Shown here: positions 39,895 through 48,963 of the stretch, one piece after another
Position numbering within the stretch: position 1 is the first letter of the stretch
Layout of the letters: every line of letters begins with the position of its first letter
NCBI RefSeq assembly: GCF_900105755.1
Contig: NZ_FNTQ01000001.1
Span: 8,060,001-8,124,000, forward strand
Reading direction: 5' to 3'
Length of the DNA stretch: 64,000 nt
Source of the DNA: Streptomyces sp. Ag109_O5-10
GTDB taxonomy: Bacteria; Actinomycetota; Actinomycetes; Streptomycetales; Streptomycetaceae
The notes under the pieces: model-generated
Seen by the model: only the letters and a program-made list of their open reading frames with translations
Told to the model about the DNA's origin: nothing
Database searches by the model: none
Made by a program: the position numbers and the translations under genes

Positions 39895-40988
39895 GGCGCG
39901 GTGCCCGCGGTGCCGCCTCCGGACGCCGCCGTCGGCGGGCGCGGCGCGGCGGCCGGTGCGTCGCGGGCCGCGTCGGCCCCGGTGCGCAGCCGGCGGGCGG
40001 AGTAGCCGGCCAGGCCGACGGCGAGCAGCAGCGTGCCGCCGTAGAACAGCGGGACCGTCCAGAAGTCGGCGCCGAGCTGTCCGATGCCGGTGAGGCCGAC
40101 GGCGAGCACGGCCACGGCGACGAGTGTGCCGAGGGCGTTGGGACGGCCGGGTCTGATCGCGGTGGAGCCGAGGAGCGCGCCGACGAACGCGGGCAGCAGG
40201 TAGTCGAGGCCGACGCTGGGATTGCCGATCTGCTGCTGGGCCGCCAGCAGCACCCCGGCGAAGCCGACGATCAGCCCCGAGGCGGCGAACGCGTGGACGG
40301 TGTACCTGCGGGTCGGGATGCCGACCAGTTCGGCGGCGCGCGGATTGGCACCGATGACGTACAGGAACCGGCCCAGTGGCAGCCGCTCCAGCACCACCCA
40401 GAGGACGGCGGCGAGGGCGAGGACGTAGAACGCGGGCAGCGGCAGGCCGAGGAGGGTGGAGTCGTAGAGGCCGGTGAAGGCGGCCGGCAGACCGGCAGGC
40501 CCGGGGACGATCCTGCCGCCGCCGGTGACCCAGCCGGTCACGGCGTACAGCATGCTGCCGGTCCCGAGGGTGGCGATGAACGAGTCGATCCGGCCGAACT
40601 CGACGGCCACGCCGTTGAGCACCCCCACCACCCCGCCCCCGGCGATCACCGCGAGGCAGGCCCAGGGCCAGGGCCACCCGCCGTCGACGACGAGCCACAG
40701 CACCATGACGTGGGCCAGGCCGAGACCGTAGCCGAGGGAGAGATCGAAGGAGCCGGTCACGATGGGGACCATCGCGGCGAGCGCGAGGACGGCCGGGATC
40801 GACTGGTTGGACAGGACCGAGTCGAGGGTGTCCCGGGTGGGGAACGTGTGCGGCAGCGCGAGGGAGAAGACCACGACGAGCAGCGCGGTGAGGACCAGCA
40901 GGCCGTAGGAGGCCGCCAGGCGCCGGACCGTGTCCCGCCGCGGCGGCCGGGAACGCGGCGCGGACGGCGGGAGCGCGGCGGCGGTCAT
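39891..40988 (-). CDS. ABC transporter permease (RbsC-like)
   Basis: The 365-residue membrane protein has about nine or ten helices with the RbsC family features VTGSFDLSLGYGLGLAHVMV, IDSFIATLGTGSMLYAVTGW and YVIGANPRAAELVGIPTRRY, the cytoplasmic loop that contacts the ATPase. It carries an unusually long Ala/Pro-rich C-terminal tail. It overlaps both neighbours by ATGA. Confidence 0.93.
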   Translation of the reverse strand: MTAAALPPSAPRSRPPRRDTVRRLAASYGLLVLTALLVVVFSLALPHTFPTRDTLDSVLSNQSIPAVLALAAMVPIVTGSFDLSLGYGLGLAHVMVLWLVVDGGWPWPWACLAVIAGGGVVGVLNGVAVEFGRIDSFIATLGTGSMLYAVTGWVTGGGRIVPGPAGLPAAFTGLYDSTLLGLPLPAFYVLALAAVLWVVLERLPLGRFLYVIGANPRAAELVGIPTRRYTVHAFAASGLIVGFAGVLLAAQQQIGNPSVGLDYLLPAFVGALLGSTAIRPGRPNALGTLVAVAVLAVGLTGIGQLGADFWTVPLFYGGTLLLAVGLAGYSARRLRTGADAARDAPAAAPRPPTAASGGGTAGTAP

Positions 40989-42526
40989 GAGCCCGCGCCG
41001 GTTCCGGGGGCCGGCAGGGCCGAGGCCGCCCGGGTGAGTCCGGTGACCGTGAGGTCCGCACCGCTCAGCTCGGTGGTCACGCGGCCGCGGACGAACACCA
41101 GGGCGCGCCGGCACACGCCCGCCACCTCCTCGAAGTCGGTCGAGACGAGCAGGACCGCGAGACCGCCGGCCAGCGCGTCGTCGAGCAGGCGGTGGACCGC
41201 GGCCCTGGCGCCGACGTCCACGCTCGCGGTCGGCTCCTCCAGGACCAGCAGCCGCGGGTGCACACCGAGCCAGCGGCCGATCAGGACCTTCTGCTGGTTG
41301 CCGCCGGACAGGGTGGCGAGGGGAGCCTCGCCGTCGCGGGGCCGCACGGCGAACCGCTCGATCAGTTCCGCGGCCCGGGCACGTTCGCGGCGCGGACCGG
41401 TCCAGCGCAGCGCGTGCCGCCCGGCCGCCCGGGGGTTGGCGAGCAGGTTCTCGCGCACGGTCAGCTGCATCGCGCAGCCCTCGCGCTGCCGGTCGCCGGG
41501 CACCAGGCCGACCCCGGCCGCGACGGCGTCCGCGACCGTACGGGGCCGGTAGGGCCGCCCGCCCAGCAGGACCCGGCCGCCGAGGAAGGGCCGGGCACCG
41601 GCGAGTGCGCGGCCCAGCTCCTGGTGTCCGGCGCCCGAGAGCCCGACCAGGCCCAGCGCCTCCCCGGCCCGCAGCTCCGCGGTGACCGGCGCGGTGCCCG
41701 CGGTCCGCGTGCCGTCGAGGACCAGGAGGGCGGGCGCGGGGGCGGTGGGAGCGGTGGGGGCAGGCGGGTGGTCCGGTTCCGTGCCGACGAGGTCGCGGGC
41801 CGCTGCCGTGCCGACGATGTCGTGGACCAGCAGGGCGGGGGCGTGGCCGGCCAGCGGTCCGTGGCTGACCAGCCGGCCGTCGCGCAGGACGGCGAAGGCG
41901 TCGGCCACCTGGTACACCTCGTCCATGCGGTGGGTGACGTAGAGGATGCCGTGTCCCCGGTCCCGCAGGTCGTGCAGGACGCGGAAGAGCCGGGCGCAGT
42001 CCGCCGCGGGCAGGCGGGCGGTCGGTTCGTCGAGCACGACGAGCCGGGCACCGGCCGCCAGTGCCCGGCCGACGGCGACCAGGGAACGCTCGGCGGGCCC
42101 GAGCCGTGCGACCGGAGTGTCCGGATCGAGGTGTCCGGCGACCGCTTCCAGGGCTCCGGCGCAGCGCTCCCGGGTCCGCCGCCAGGAGATCAGTCCGGCG
42201 CGGCGCGGGTATCCGGTGGTCAGGGCGATGTTCTCGGCGACGGTCATCCACTCCACGAGCCCGAGGTCCTGGTGGATGAACGACATGCTGCGGGCCGCGG
42301 CCTGACTGCCGAGCGGATGCCCGGCCACCGTGACCGATCCCGCGTCGGCGTGATGGACCCCGGCGAGCACCTTGATGAGGGTCGACTTTCCGGCGCCGTT
42401 GGGGCCGAGGAGGGCGAGGACGCTGCCGGCCCGGACATCGAGGTCGACCCCGTCCAGTGCGCGGGTCCCGCCGAACCGCTTGGCCAGCCCGCGGATCCGG
42501 ACCAGGGGGTCGGGAGGCTCGTGCAC
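40985..42526 (-). CDS. ABC transporter ATPase with two nucleotide domains (RbsA-like)
   Basis: The 513-residue protein has two ATPase halves. Half 1: Walker A LLGPNGAGKSTL, Walker B LVVLDEPTARLP, with the signature degenerated to RLGPAERSLVAVGR. Half 2: a degenerate Walker A (GLSGAGHQELGR) but a good signature (LSGGNQQKVLIGR) and Walker B (LLVLEEPTASVD). Complementary defects are usual for sugar-type RbsA/MglA proteins. The GTG start follows GGAG. It is the first gene of the operon. Confidence 0.93.
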   Translation of the reverse strand: MHEPPDPLVRIRGLAKRFGGTRALDGVDLDVRAGSVLALLGPNGAGKSTLIKVLAGVHHADAGSVTVAGHPLGSQAAARSMSFIHQDLGLVEWMTVAENIALTTGYPRRAGLISWRRTRERCAGALEAVAGHLDPDTPVARLGPAERSLVAVGRALAAGARLVVLDEPTARLPAADCARLFRVLHDLRDRGHGILYVTHRMDEVYQVADAFAVLRDGRLVSHGPLAGHAPALLVHDIVGTAAARDLVGTEPDHPPAPTAPTAPAPALLVLDGTRTAGTAPVTAELRAGEALGLVGLSGAGHQELGRALAGARPFLGGRVLLGGRPYRPRTVADAVAAGVGLVPGDRQREGCAMQLTVRENLLANPRAAGRHALRWTGPRRERARAAELIERFAVRPRDGEAPLATLSGGNQQKVLIGRWLGVHPRLLVLEEPTASVDVGARAAVHRLLDDALAGGLAVLLVSTDFEEVAGVCRRALVFVRGRVTTELSGADLTVTGLTRAASALPAPGTGAGS

Positions 42527-42705
42527 GGACAGCTCCGGGGGTCGGCCTGACGTTCTCTTCTTCCCGACTCTCGCCGGTGATCCTAGTGGGCCGAGTCGTG
42601 GCATTCCGGATTTGATGCCCTCGTGCCGTCTTCGGTGCCGGATCGGACGCCGCCCGCCGCGTCACCGAGGGGCCGTTCGCCTCAGCGGTCCGGGTCTCCG
42701 CGGCC

Positions 42706-45582
42706 TCAGGCGGCTTCGGTCCCGCACTCGGCCCAGATGACCTTGCCCTGCCGGATGTAGCGGGTGCCCCAGCTGCGCGCCAGCTGGGCCACCAGGAACA
42801 GGCCGCGGCCGCCCTCGTCGGTGGTGGCCGCCCGGCGCAGGTGCGGGGCGGTGTTGCTGCCGTCGGAGACCTCGCAGATCAGGGTCCGGCCGTGCAGCAG
42901 ACGTACCCGGACGGGGCCGCGGCCGTGCCGGATGGCGTTGGTGACCAGCTCGCTCAGCACCAGCTCCGCGGCGAACCCCAGCTCCTCGAGTCCCCAGTCG
43001 GCCAGCCGGGACAGCGCCGAGGAGCGGACCTCGCGGACGAAGGAGGGGTCGGCCGGCAGGTCCCAGGTGGCGATCCGGTGCGGGGCCAGCGCCCGGGTTC
43101 GGGCGACGAGCAGGGCGATGTCGTCTTGGGGGTGGACCGGGGCCACCGTGTCCAGCAGCGTCTCGCAGATCTCCTCGGGGGTGCGGTCCGGGGTGGCGAG
43201 GGCGCCGCGCAGCCGGTCCAGGACCAGGTCCACGTCGCGGTCGCGGCCCTCGATGAGCCCGTCGGTGTAGAGGACCAGCCGGCTGTCCTCGGGGAGGTCG
43301 ATGTCGACGGCCTCGAAGGGCAGGCCGCCCAGACCGAGCGGGGGCCCGGCGGGCAGGTCCGGGAAGGAGACCGTGCCGTCGGGGCGGACGAGCGCGGGCG
43401 GCGGGTGCCCGGCGCGGGCCATGGTGCACTGCTGCGTGGTCGGGTCGTAGACGGCGTACAGGCAGGTCGCGCCGAAGATGCCCGTCTCGCCCGCGGCGGG
43501 GGCCTCCCGGTCCAGGCGCCCCACCAGGTTGTCGAGGTGGGTGAGGACCTCGTCCGGGGAGAAGTCGAGTTCGGCGAAGCTGCGGGCGGCGGTGCGCAGC
43601 CGTCCCATGGTGGCGGCCGAGAGCATGCCGTGGCCCACGACGTCACCGACCAGGAGGCCGACCCGGGTGCCGGAGAGGGGGATGACGTCGTACCAGTCCC
43701 CGCCCACGTCCGACTCCGCGGGCAGGTAGCGGTGCGCCACCTCGACGGCGTCCTGGTCGGGCAGCCCCTGCGGCAGCAGGCTGCGCTGCAGGGTCAGGAC
43801 CATGGTGCGCTCCCGCGTGTAGCGGCGGGCGTTGTCGATCGACAGGGCGGCACGGCCGGCGAGTTCCTGGACGAGCGAGCGGTCGTCGTCGTCGAAGGGC
43901 GCGGGCTGCCGCCCACGGTAGAACGCGGCCACGCCGAGCACGACGCCGCGAGCGACCAGGGGCACGGTGATGAGCGAGTGGACGTGGGCCAGCATCACCT
44001 CGGTGCGCGGCGGGTCGTGGGAGAGCCAGCCCATGGCGGTCCTCAGGTCCGGTTCCAGCACGGCCTGCCCGCCGCTGAGGCAGCGCAGGTGCGGAGTGGC
44101 CGGGCCGTAGTCGACGCGCTTGCCGACGGGGTGGAACGGACAGTCGTCGGCGATGCCGTGGACCACCGTGCGGTACAGGTCGGAGGAGGGGTCGGCGGCC
44201 TCCTCGCCGCGCAGCACGGCCTCCGGGAGGTCGATCGTGACGTAGTCGGCCAGCCGTGGCACGGCCGTCTCGGCGAGTTCCTCCGCGGTGCGCCGCACGT
44301 CCAGGGTGGTCCCGATGCGCGTGCTGGCGTCGGTCAGCAGCTCCAGGCGGCGGCGGGCGGCGAGCGCGTACCGCCCCACGTGCGGCTCTCCCACCAGCAC
44401 GAGTCCTCTGGCCGGGGACTCGGCCGGGGACTGCGGTGAGGGGGGCGGCGGGGCGGTGCCGGGCGTCACGGCCCGGAGAGGTGCGAGGCCGGACGCGGCG
44501 ATGCCGGGCACGGTTCCTGGGGAGCCGGGTGGCGCGGCCGTGGGGACGGCCGCGGCCGGCGGGACGGCCGGCGTCGCCCGCACCCCGGCGGCGGGCACGG
44601 TGCCGGCGCGGGCGAAGTCGGTGGGGACGAGGATGAGGCGCGGGGATTGCGCGGCCGGCCGCGGGACGAGGAGCGGCCCGTTCGGTGCGGGGCCGGGCAG
44701 GACCGCCTCGACGACGAAGCCCTGCACGCCGGTGGCGGTCGTGGTCGGACGGCTGACCAGCGTGACCCGGCGACCGCCGGCCAGGGCCACGTGGACGGCG
44801 GCCCGCTGCGCCCACGAGATCAGCTCGGCGGCCTTCTCCATGAGGAGCGCCCGGTCGCAGGGGCGCACCCCGAGGGCCGGCTCGCCGAGCCCCAGGCGCT
44901 GGTGGGGTCCGGCGGCGGTCTCGGCTCCGGTGTCCAGGTACGCCCGCAGCAGGGCCCGCTCGCGTTCGGAACTCTGCCCGAGCAGCCGCCTCTCGATGGC
45001 GTGGGCCGCCCGGCGTATCACGGTGGCCAGCGCCGGGTCCTCGGCGCCGCGCGGGTAGCCGAGGCACAGGACGCCCTCGATACGGCCGCTGATCGGGTCG
45101 CGGACGGGCAGCGCCCGGCAGGCGTTGCCCTGTGCGCGCTCGGCGAAGTGCTCGGCGCCGTAGACCTGGACGAGCTGCCGCTCCGCGAGTGCGAGCCCGA
45201 TCCCGTTGGTGCCGGCGTACCGCTCGGCGAACACGAACCCGGGGACGCGCTGGAACGCCGGGAGGCTTCTGGCCAGCGACGCCTCCCCGAAGCGGCGCAG
45301 CAGGACGGTTCCGTTCGGGTCCGCGACGGAGATGTTCATCCTGGTGCCGGCGAACCAGGCCTCCAGCCGGTCGAGCACTGGCGCGGCCGCCCGGATGATC
45401 CGGGCATCACGGTCGAAGTCGTCCCGGAAGGGCAGACCCGGCTGGTCGGGGGAGAGCCCCAGGGCCCGGCAGCGCTGCCACGAGTGCGAGATGGGGGTGC
45501 GTACGCCGGCCTCGACCGCCTCGCCCTGGAGGAAGCGCTCACGCGAGCGGGCGGGACCCTTGCCGTCCGTCGCTGCCGCCAT
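42706..45582 (-). CDS. Multidomain SpoIIE-type PP2C phosphatase with GAF and ATPase domains
   Basis: The 958-residue protein has, in order: an AcoR-like sensor start (RTPISHSWQRCRALGLSP) with a GAF-like domain to about 225; a region to about 330 of unclear fold; a Pro/Ala-rich linker (about 340-410); a GAF domain (LELLTDASTRIGTTLDVRRT, about 430-590); a SpoIIE phosphatase domain (ESDVGGDWYDVIPL, VGDVVGHGMLSA, LVLYTDGLIEGRD; about 600-820); and a GHKL anti-sigma-factor-type ATPase (LVLSELVTNAIRHGRG, about 830-958). It probably controls an anti-sigma/anti-anti-sigma partner switch. No sigma gene is adjacent. ATG at 45582 is chosen; a start at 45666 is in frame. Confidence 0.9.
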   Translation of the reverse strand: MAAATDGKGPARSRERFLQGEAVEAGVRTPISHSWQRCRALGLSPDQPGLPFRDDFDRDARIIRAAAPVLDRLEAWFAGTRMNISVADPNGTVLLRRFGEASLARSLPAFQRVPGFVFAERYAGTNGIGLALAERQLVQVYGAEHFAERAQGNACRALPVRDPISGRIEGVLCLGYPRGAEDPALATVIRRAAHAIERRLLGQSSERERALLRAYLDTGAETAAGPHQRLGLGEPALGVRPCDRALLMEKAAELISWAQRAAVHVALAGGRRVTLVSRPTTTATGVQGFVVEAVLPGPAPNGPLLVPRPAAQSPRLILVPTDFARAGTVPAAGVRATPAVPPAAAVPTAAPPGSPGTVPGIAASGLAPLRAVTPGTAPPPPSPQSPAESPARGLVLVGEPHVGRYALAARRRLELLTDASTRIGTTLDVRRTAEELAETAVPRLADYVTIDLPEAVLRGEEAADPSSDLYRTVVHGIADDCPFHPVGKRVDYGPATPHLRCLSGGQAVLEPDLRTAMGWLSHDPPRTEVMLAHVHSLITVPLVARGVVLGVAAFYRGRQPAPFDDDDRSLVQELAGRAALSIDNARRYTRERTMVLTLQRSLLPQGLPDQDAVEVAHRYLPAESDVGGDWYDVIPLSGTRVGLLVGDVVGHGMLSAATMGRLRTAARSFAELDFSPDEVLTHLDNLVGRLDREAPAAGETGIFGATCLYAVYDPTTQQCTMARAGHPPPALVRPDGTVSFPDLPAGPPLGLGGLPFEAVDIDLPEDSRLVLYTDGLIEGRDRDVDLVLDRLRGALATPDRTPEEICETLLDTVAPVHPQDDIALLVARTRALAPHRIATWDLPADPSFVREVRSSALSRLADWGLEELGFAAELVLSELVTNAIRHGRGPVRVRLLHGRTLICEVSDGSNTAPHLRRAATTDEGGRGLFLVAQLARSWGTRYIRQGKVIWAECGTEAA

Positions 45583-45659
45583 CCCGCTGCCCCGAACCAC
45601 GCTTCGCCTCACTCGCGTTCGCAGAGTCCGTCTCGCCGACACCTCACCAGCACCCTGTG

Positions 45660-45706
45660 CTGCCAAGTTTTATTACAACAATAGGGTATATGTGAGATTG
45701 CGGACA
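45660..45706 (-). promoter_or_regulatory. A/T-rich tract upstream of the phosphatase gene
   Basis: This is the most A/T-rich segment of the window (TTTTATTACAACAATAGGG, TATATGTGAG on the plus strand). It contains TATT-N5-AATA inverted repeats and several -10-like hexamers on the minus strand (TATACC, TATTGT). It probably holds the promoter of the large phosphatase gene and possibly a repressor site. Confidence 0.45.
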
Positions 45707-45720
45707 TTGCGTACCCGGCC

Positions 45721-46689
45721 TCACAGGACGGCGACCGGGTTGACCGGCGAACCCGTACCGCCCGGGATGTCCAGCGGCGCCACCACGAGCAGGAACTCGT
45801 ACCGCCCGGCCTCGGTGGTCGCGGCCGACAGGGCCTCCAGGTCGAGGTTGTCCAGCAGTGGCACGCCCATCGCCGCCACGGCGAGGGTGTGGACGGGCGA
45901 GTGCACACCGGCCACCGGCGAGGGCCGGACGTCGTTGTCGCCGTCGCCGCCGAGCAGTGCGATGCCGCGCTCGGCCAGCAGCGGTACGGCGTCCACGTGC
46001 AGGCCCGCGCAGGCCGTGCCCGGATCCCAGGCGCCGAGTTCCGCGCGACGGCGGGTCCGCCCGGAGCGCACGAGCACCGCGTCGCCCGCACCGATCCGCA
46101 CGCCGTGCGCCCGCTCCGCGGCGAGGACGTCCTCCGCGTGCACCGCCAGCCCCGGCTCCAGCCAGCGCACCCCGAGCACGGCGGGGAGATCGAGCAGGAC
46201 GCCCCGGGTCACGAGCGGGCCGAGCGCCGACACCGCGCCGAACCGGGCGCCCGCCGCGCCGACGACGTCCCTCGCCGCCCGGCCGTCGTACACCTGCCCC
46301 CGGTAGGAGACGTGGCACAGGGCGTCGAGATGGGTGACGGACTTGCCGTGGTAGTCGGCGGCGATGAAGTCCTTGTGGGTGGCCGGCTCCGGGCTCTCCA
46401 CGTCGCCGAGATCGGTCATGTGGTGCAGGGCGGGCCTGGGGTTGTCGGGGCCGGGCACGGTGTTCCAGGGCAGCGCCAGCGGTACCACGCTGCCGGACCG
46501 CACGGCGGCCGTGGCCCGTCGTACCCGCTCCGCGGTCACCTGGTTCCAGGCGCCGCGGTCGGCCGGGGTCCAGCGGCCCCAGGTGCGGACCGCCGCGAAG
46601 AGCGCGTCGAAATCGCGGCGGGAGACGGCGGGCCCGTTCCGGGCGCCGCGAGGACCGGGGTCCGGCCCCTCCACAGGGCTCGCGCTCAT
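45721..46689 (-). CDS. Cyclase-family metal hydrolase (kynurenine formamidase-like)
   Basis: The 322-residue protein has the family metal motif in KSVTHLDALCHVSYRGQVYD (HxDxxxH near residue 120), the downstream LLDLPAVLGVRWLEPGLAV, GDAVLVRSGR and ACAGLHVDAVPLLAERGIAL, and VHSPVHTLAVAAMGVPLLDN. The cyclase family (PF04199) includes kynurenine formamidase and polyketide or isatin hydrolases; here it is the longer variant with an extra N-terminal region. The substrate is unknown. No tryptophan genes are nearby. Confidence 0.88.
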   Translation of the reverse strand: MSASPVEGPDPGPRGARNGPAVSRRDFDALFAAVRTWGRWTPADRGAWNQVTAERVRRATAAVRSGSVVPLALPWNTVPGPDNPRPALHHMTDLGDVESPEPATHKDFIAADYHGKSVTHLDALCHVSYRGQVYDGRAARDVVGAAGARFGAVSALGPLVTRGVLLDLPAVLGVRWLEPGLAVHAEDVLAAERAHGVRIGAGDAVLVRSGRTRRRAELGAWDPGTACAGLHVDAVPLLAERGIALLGGDGDNDVRPSPVAGVHSPVHTLAVAAMGVPLLDNLDLEALSAATTEAGRYEFLLVVAPLDIPGGTGSPVNPVAVL

Positions 46690-46870
46690 CGGTACTCACC
46701 GCCGTCCCTGTCGGCCCGGATGTCCAGCCTGGCACGGCCCGGACCGGCGCGCCGGGTGCACGCGTCCGGGGCGGGGGCCGAGCCGGTCCGCGGGTCCGCA
46801 CGGCGGGCAGAGGCGCTGTTCGGACCGTAGATTGAGGAGGAAGCCGTTGAGGCGGGAAGGAGCGTCAGCG

Positions 46871-48121
46871 GTGGCATCGCGGGTTGATCACACGGCGCTG
46901 TTCGCCGCGACACCGAGCCCGTATCTGGTGCTCGGTCCCGACCTGGTCATCGTCGATGTGAACCGGGCCTATCTGGCGGCCACCGGACGCACCCGGGAGG
47001 ACCTGCTCGGGCGGCACATCTTCAGCGCGTTCCCGGACAACCCGGCCGACCCGGACGCCGACGGGGTCCGCAATCTCGGCGCATCCCTGCGCCGGGTCCT
47101 CGCCACCGGCCGGCCCGACACGATGGCGCTGCAGAAGTACGACATCCCCGTCGTCAGCCGTCCCGGGGTCTTCGAGGAACGCTGGTGGTCCCCGGTGAAC
47201 ACCCCCGTGCTCGGCCCGGAAGGGGAGGTGGCGTACATCATCCACCGGGTGGAGGACGTCACCGCGTTCGTCACGGAATACCGGGCCACCCACCCCGACT
47301 GCGTCCTGGAGGGGCAACGGCTGAAGGAGACGCAGGCTCTGGAGGCGGAACTGTACGCCAGGGCGCGGGAGTTGCAGCGGCTGAACGAGGAACTTCGGCA
47401 GGCCCACACCCGCGAACGCGAGGTCGCCGTCATCCTCCAGGAAGCCATGCTGCACGTCCCCGACCTGGCCCACCACCGCGACATCGCGGTGCGCTACCTT
47501 CCCGCCACCGGCTCCCTCAACGTCTGCGGCGACTGGTACGACGTCGTCGACATCCCGCCGGACCGGCTCGCCGTCGCGGTGGGCGACGTCATCGGGCACG
47601 GCCTGGAGGCGGCTGCCGTCATGGGCATGCTGCGCAGCGCCCTGTCCGCCGCCATCCGGGCCCTGGAGCGCCCCGCCCAGGCCCTGGAGGTGCTCGGCCT
47701 GTACGCCAGGTCCGTGGAGGGGGCGCTGGGCACCACCGCCGTCAAGGCTGTCGTGGACGCGGCCAGCCGCCTGATCACCTACAGCAGCGCGGGCCATCCG
47801 CCGCCGATGCTCATCCACCCCGACGGCAGCTGCGATCTGCTGGACCAGGCCACCGACCCGCCGCTCGGCGCCCGCCCCCAGCACGTGCCCCGCCCGCAGG
47901 CGAGCCTGCCGTACCGGCCGGGCGACACCCTCGTCCTGTACACCGACGGCCTCATCGAGCGGCGGAACCAGGACATCGACGTCGGTCTCGGGCAACTGGC
48001 CGACGTCCTGGGCGAGTTCGCCGATCTGGGCACCGAACAGCTCGCCGACACCGTACTGGCCCGCCTGGGCGTCGCCAGTGGCGGCCGGGACGACATCGCG
48101 CTCGTCGTCGTACGGCTCTGA
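46871..48121 (+). CDS. PAS-SpoIIE phosphatase
   Basis: The 416-residue protein starts at a GTG after GGAAGGAG. Residues 5-125 form a PAS domain (ALFAATPSPYLVLGPDLVIV, DVNRAYLAATGRTREDLLGR), 140-180 a coiled coil (EAELYARARELQRLNEELRQ), and 190-416 a PP2C/SpoIIE phosphatase (NVCGDWYDVVDIPPDRLAVA, VGDVIGHGLEAAAVMGMLRS, LVLYTDGLIERRNQDID, GRDDIALVVVRL). It lacks a GHKL domain. It would dephosphorylate an anti-anti-sigma factor in response to a PAS signal. It is a second phosphatase of the type encoded at 42.7-45.6 kb. Confidence 0.93.
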   Translation: MASRVDHTALFAATPSPYLVLGPDLVIVDVNRAYLAATGRTREDLLGRHIFSAFPDNPADPDADGVRNLGASLRRVLATGRPDTMALQKYDIPVVSRPGVFEERWWSPVNTPVLGPEGEVAYIIHRVEDVTAFVTEYRATHPDCVLEGQRLKETQALEAELYARARELQRLNEELRQAHTREREVAVILQEAMLHVPDLAHHRDIAVRYLPATGSLNVCGDWYDVVDIPPDRLAVAVGDVIGHGLEAAAVMGMLRSALSAAIRALERPAQALEVLGLYARSVEGALGTTAVKAVVDAASRLITYSSAGHPPPMLIHPDGSCDLLDQATDPPLGARPQHVPRPQASLPYRPGDTLVLYTDGLIERRNQDIDVGLGQLADVLGEFADLGTEQLADTVLARLGVASGGRDDIALVVVRL

Positions 48122-48153
48122 GCCGGGGCGGCCCGGCGGGGGAGCGGTGCCCG

Positions 48154-48732
48154 CTAACGGCCGGCGCGTACCCCGTCCAGGGCGATGCCGAGGACGCGGT
48201 CGCGCTGGACGTCGTCGTCGAAGGCCGTCGCCGTGATGCCGGAGACCATGCGGAGCAGGTCGCCGATCTCCATGTCGGTCCGGGCCACACCCGCCTTCTG
48301 GGCCCGTTCGAGGAGCGGGCCGCCGGCCGCGTACATCGAGTCGCGGCAGGCCTGGAAGATCTCCGACTCGTCGTTCAGGGCCTCGCGCACCGCCCGCTTG
48401 GTGACCATGTAGCCGGTGAAGCGCTCCAGCCAGGCCGTCAGGGCCTCCCACGGCTCCAGGTCGGCCAGCTCCACGGCGGCCCGGCACAGCGCGTTGACCT
48501 CGTCCGCGTAGACGCTCTCGAAGAGGTCGCGACGGGTGGGGAAGTTCCGGTACAGGGTGCCGATCCCGACCCCCGCGCGGCGGGCGACGTCCTCCAGGGA
48601 GACATCGGCGCCCCGCTCCGCGAACGCCTGGCGGGCTGCCGTGACCAGTGCGTCGTAGTTGCGGGCCGCGTCCTTACGGTGCGGTCTGCGGGACGCGACG
48701 ATCTCGCTTACGGGGAACGGGCTGTCCGTCAC
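48154..48732 (-). CDS. TetR-family regulator
   Basis: The 192-residue repressor has an N-terminal helix-turn-helix (ALVTAARQAFAERGADVSLE, VARRAGVGIGTLYRNFPTRR) and a C-terminal ligand domain (GYMVTKRAVREALNDESEIF). It is divergent from an MFS exporter, and the gap has three related palindromes. It almost certainly represses the exporter and is released by a transported compound. Confidence 0.93.
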   Translation of the reverse strand: MTDSPFPVSEIVASRRPHRKDAARNYDALVTAARQAFAERGADVSLEDVARRAGVGIGTLYRNFPTRRDLFESVYADEVNALCRAAVELADLEPWEALTAWLERFTGYMVTKRAVREALNDESEIFQACRDSMYAAGGPLLERAQKAGVARTDMEIGDLLRMVSGITATAFDDDVQRDRVLGIALDGVRAGR

Positions 48733-48761
48733 TGCTGCCTCCCGCGCGACAGGGGTAAACC

Positions 48762-48828
48762 GGAGGGTTTCCTCGACTTCGGTTGAAGCGGAGGGTTGCC
48801 TCCAGTAGAGTGGAGGGGTACCTCCACT
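48762..48828 (+). promoter_or_regulatory. Three tandem TetR operator candidates and the MFS promoter
   Basis: Site 1 GGAGG-GTTT-CCTCG (48762-48775, one mismatch), site 2 GGAGG-GTTG-CCTCC (48790-48803) and site 3 AGTGGAGG-GGTA-CCTCCACT (48809-48828, perfect 8-base arms) share the GGAGG-N4-CCTCC core. Boxes TTGAAG (48783) and TAGAGT (48806) are spaced by 17 bases and would start transcription near 48818, inside site 3. Confidence 0.7.
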
Positions 48829-48963
48829 TTAGCAGTGCGGAGCGGTACCGCCATGGCCGGACGCGGCCCGGTGTTCCCTTCCCGCACGCTCACGGAAGTC
48901 CCGCTCGCAGTTCCCTTCTCTTTCCTCGTCATTCCCTCCGTTCCGATGTCGGAGAGGCTCTTC

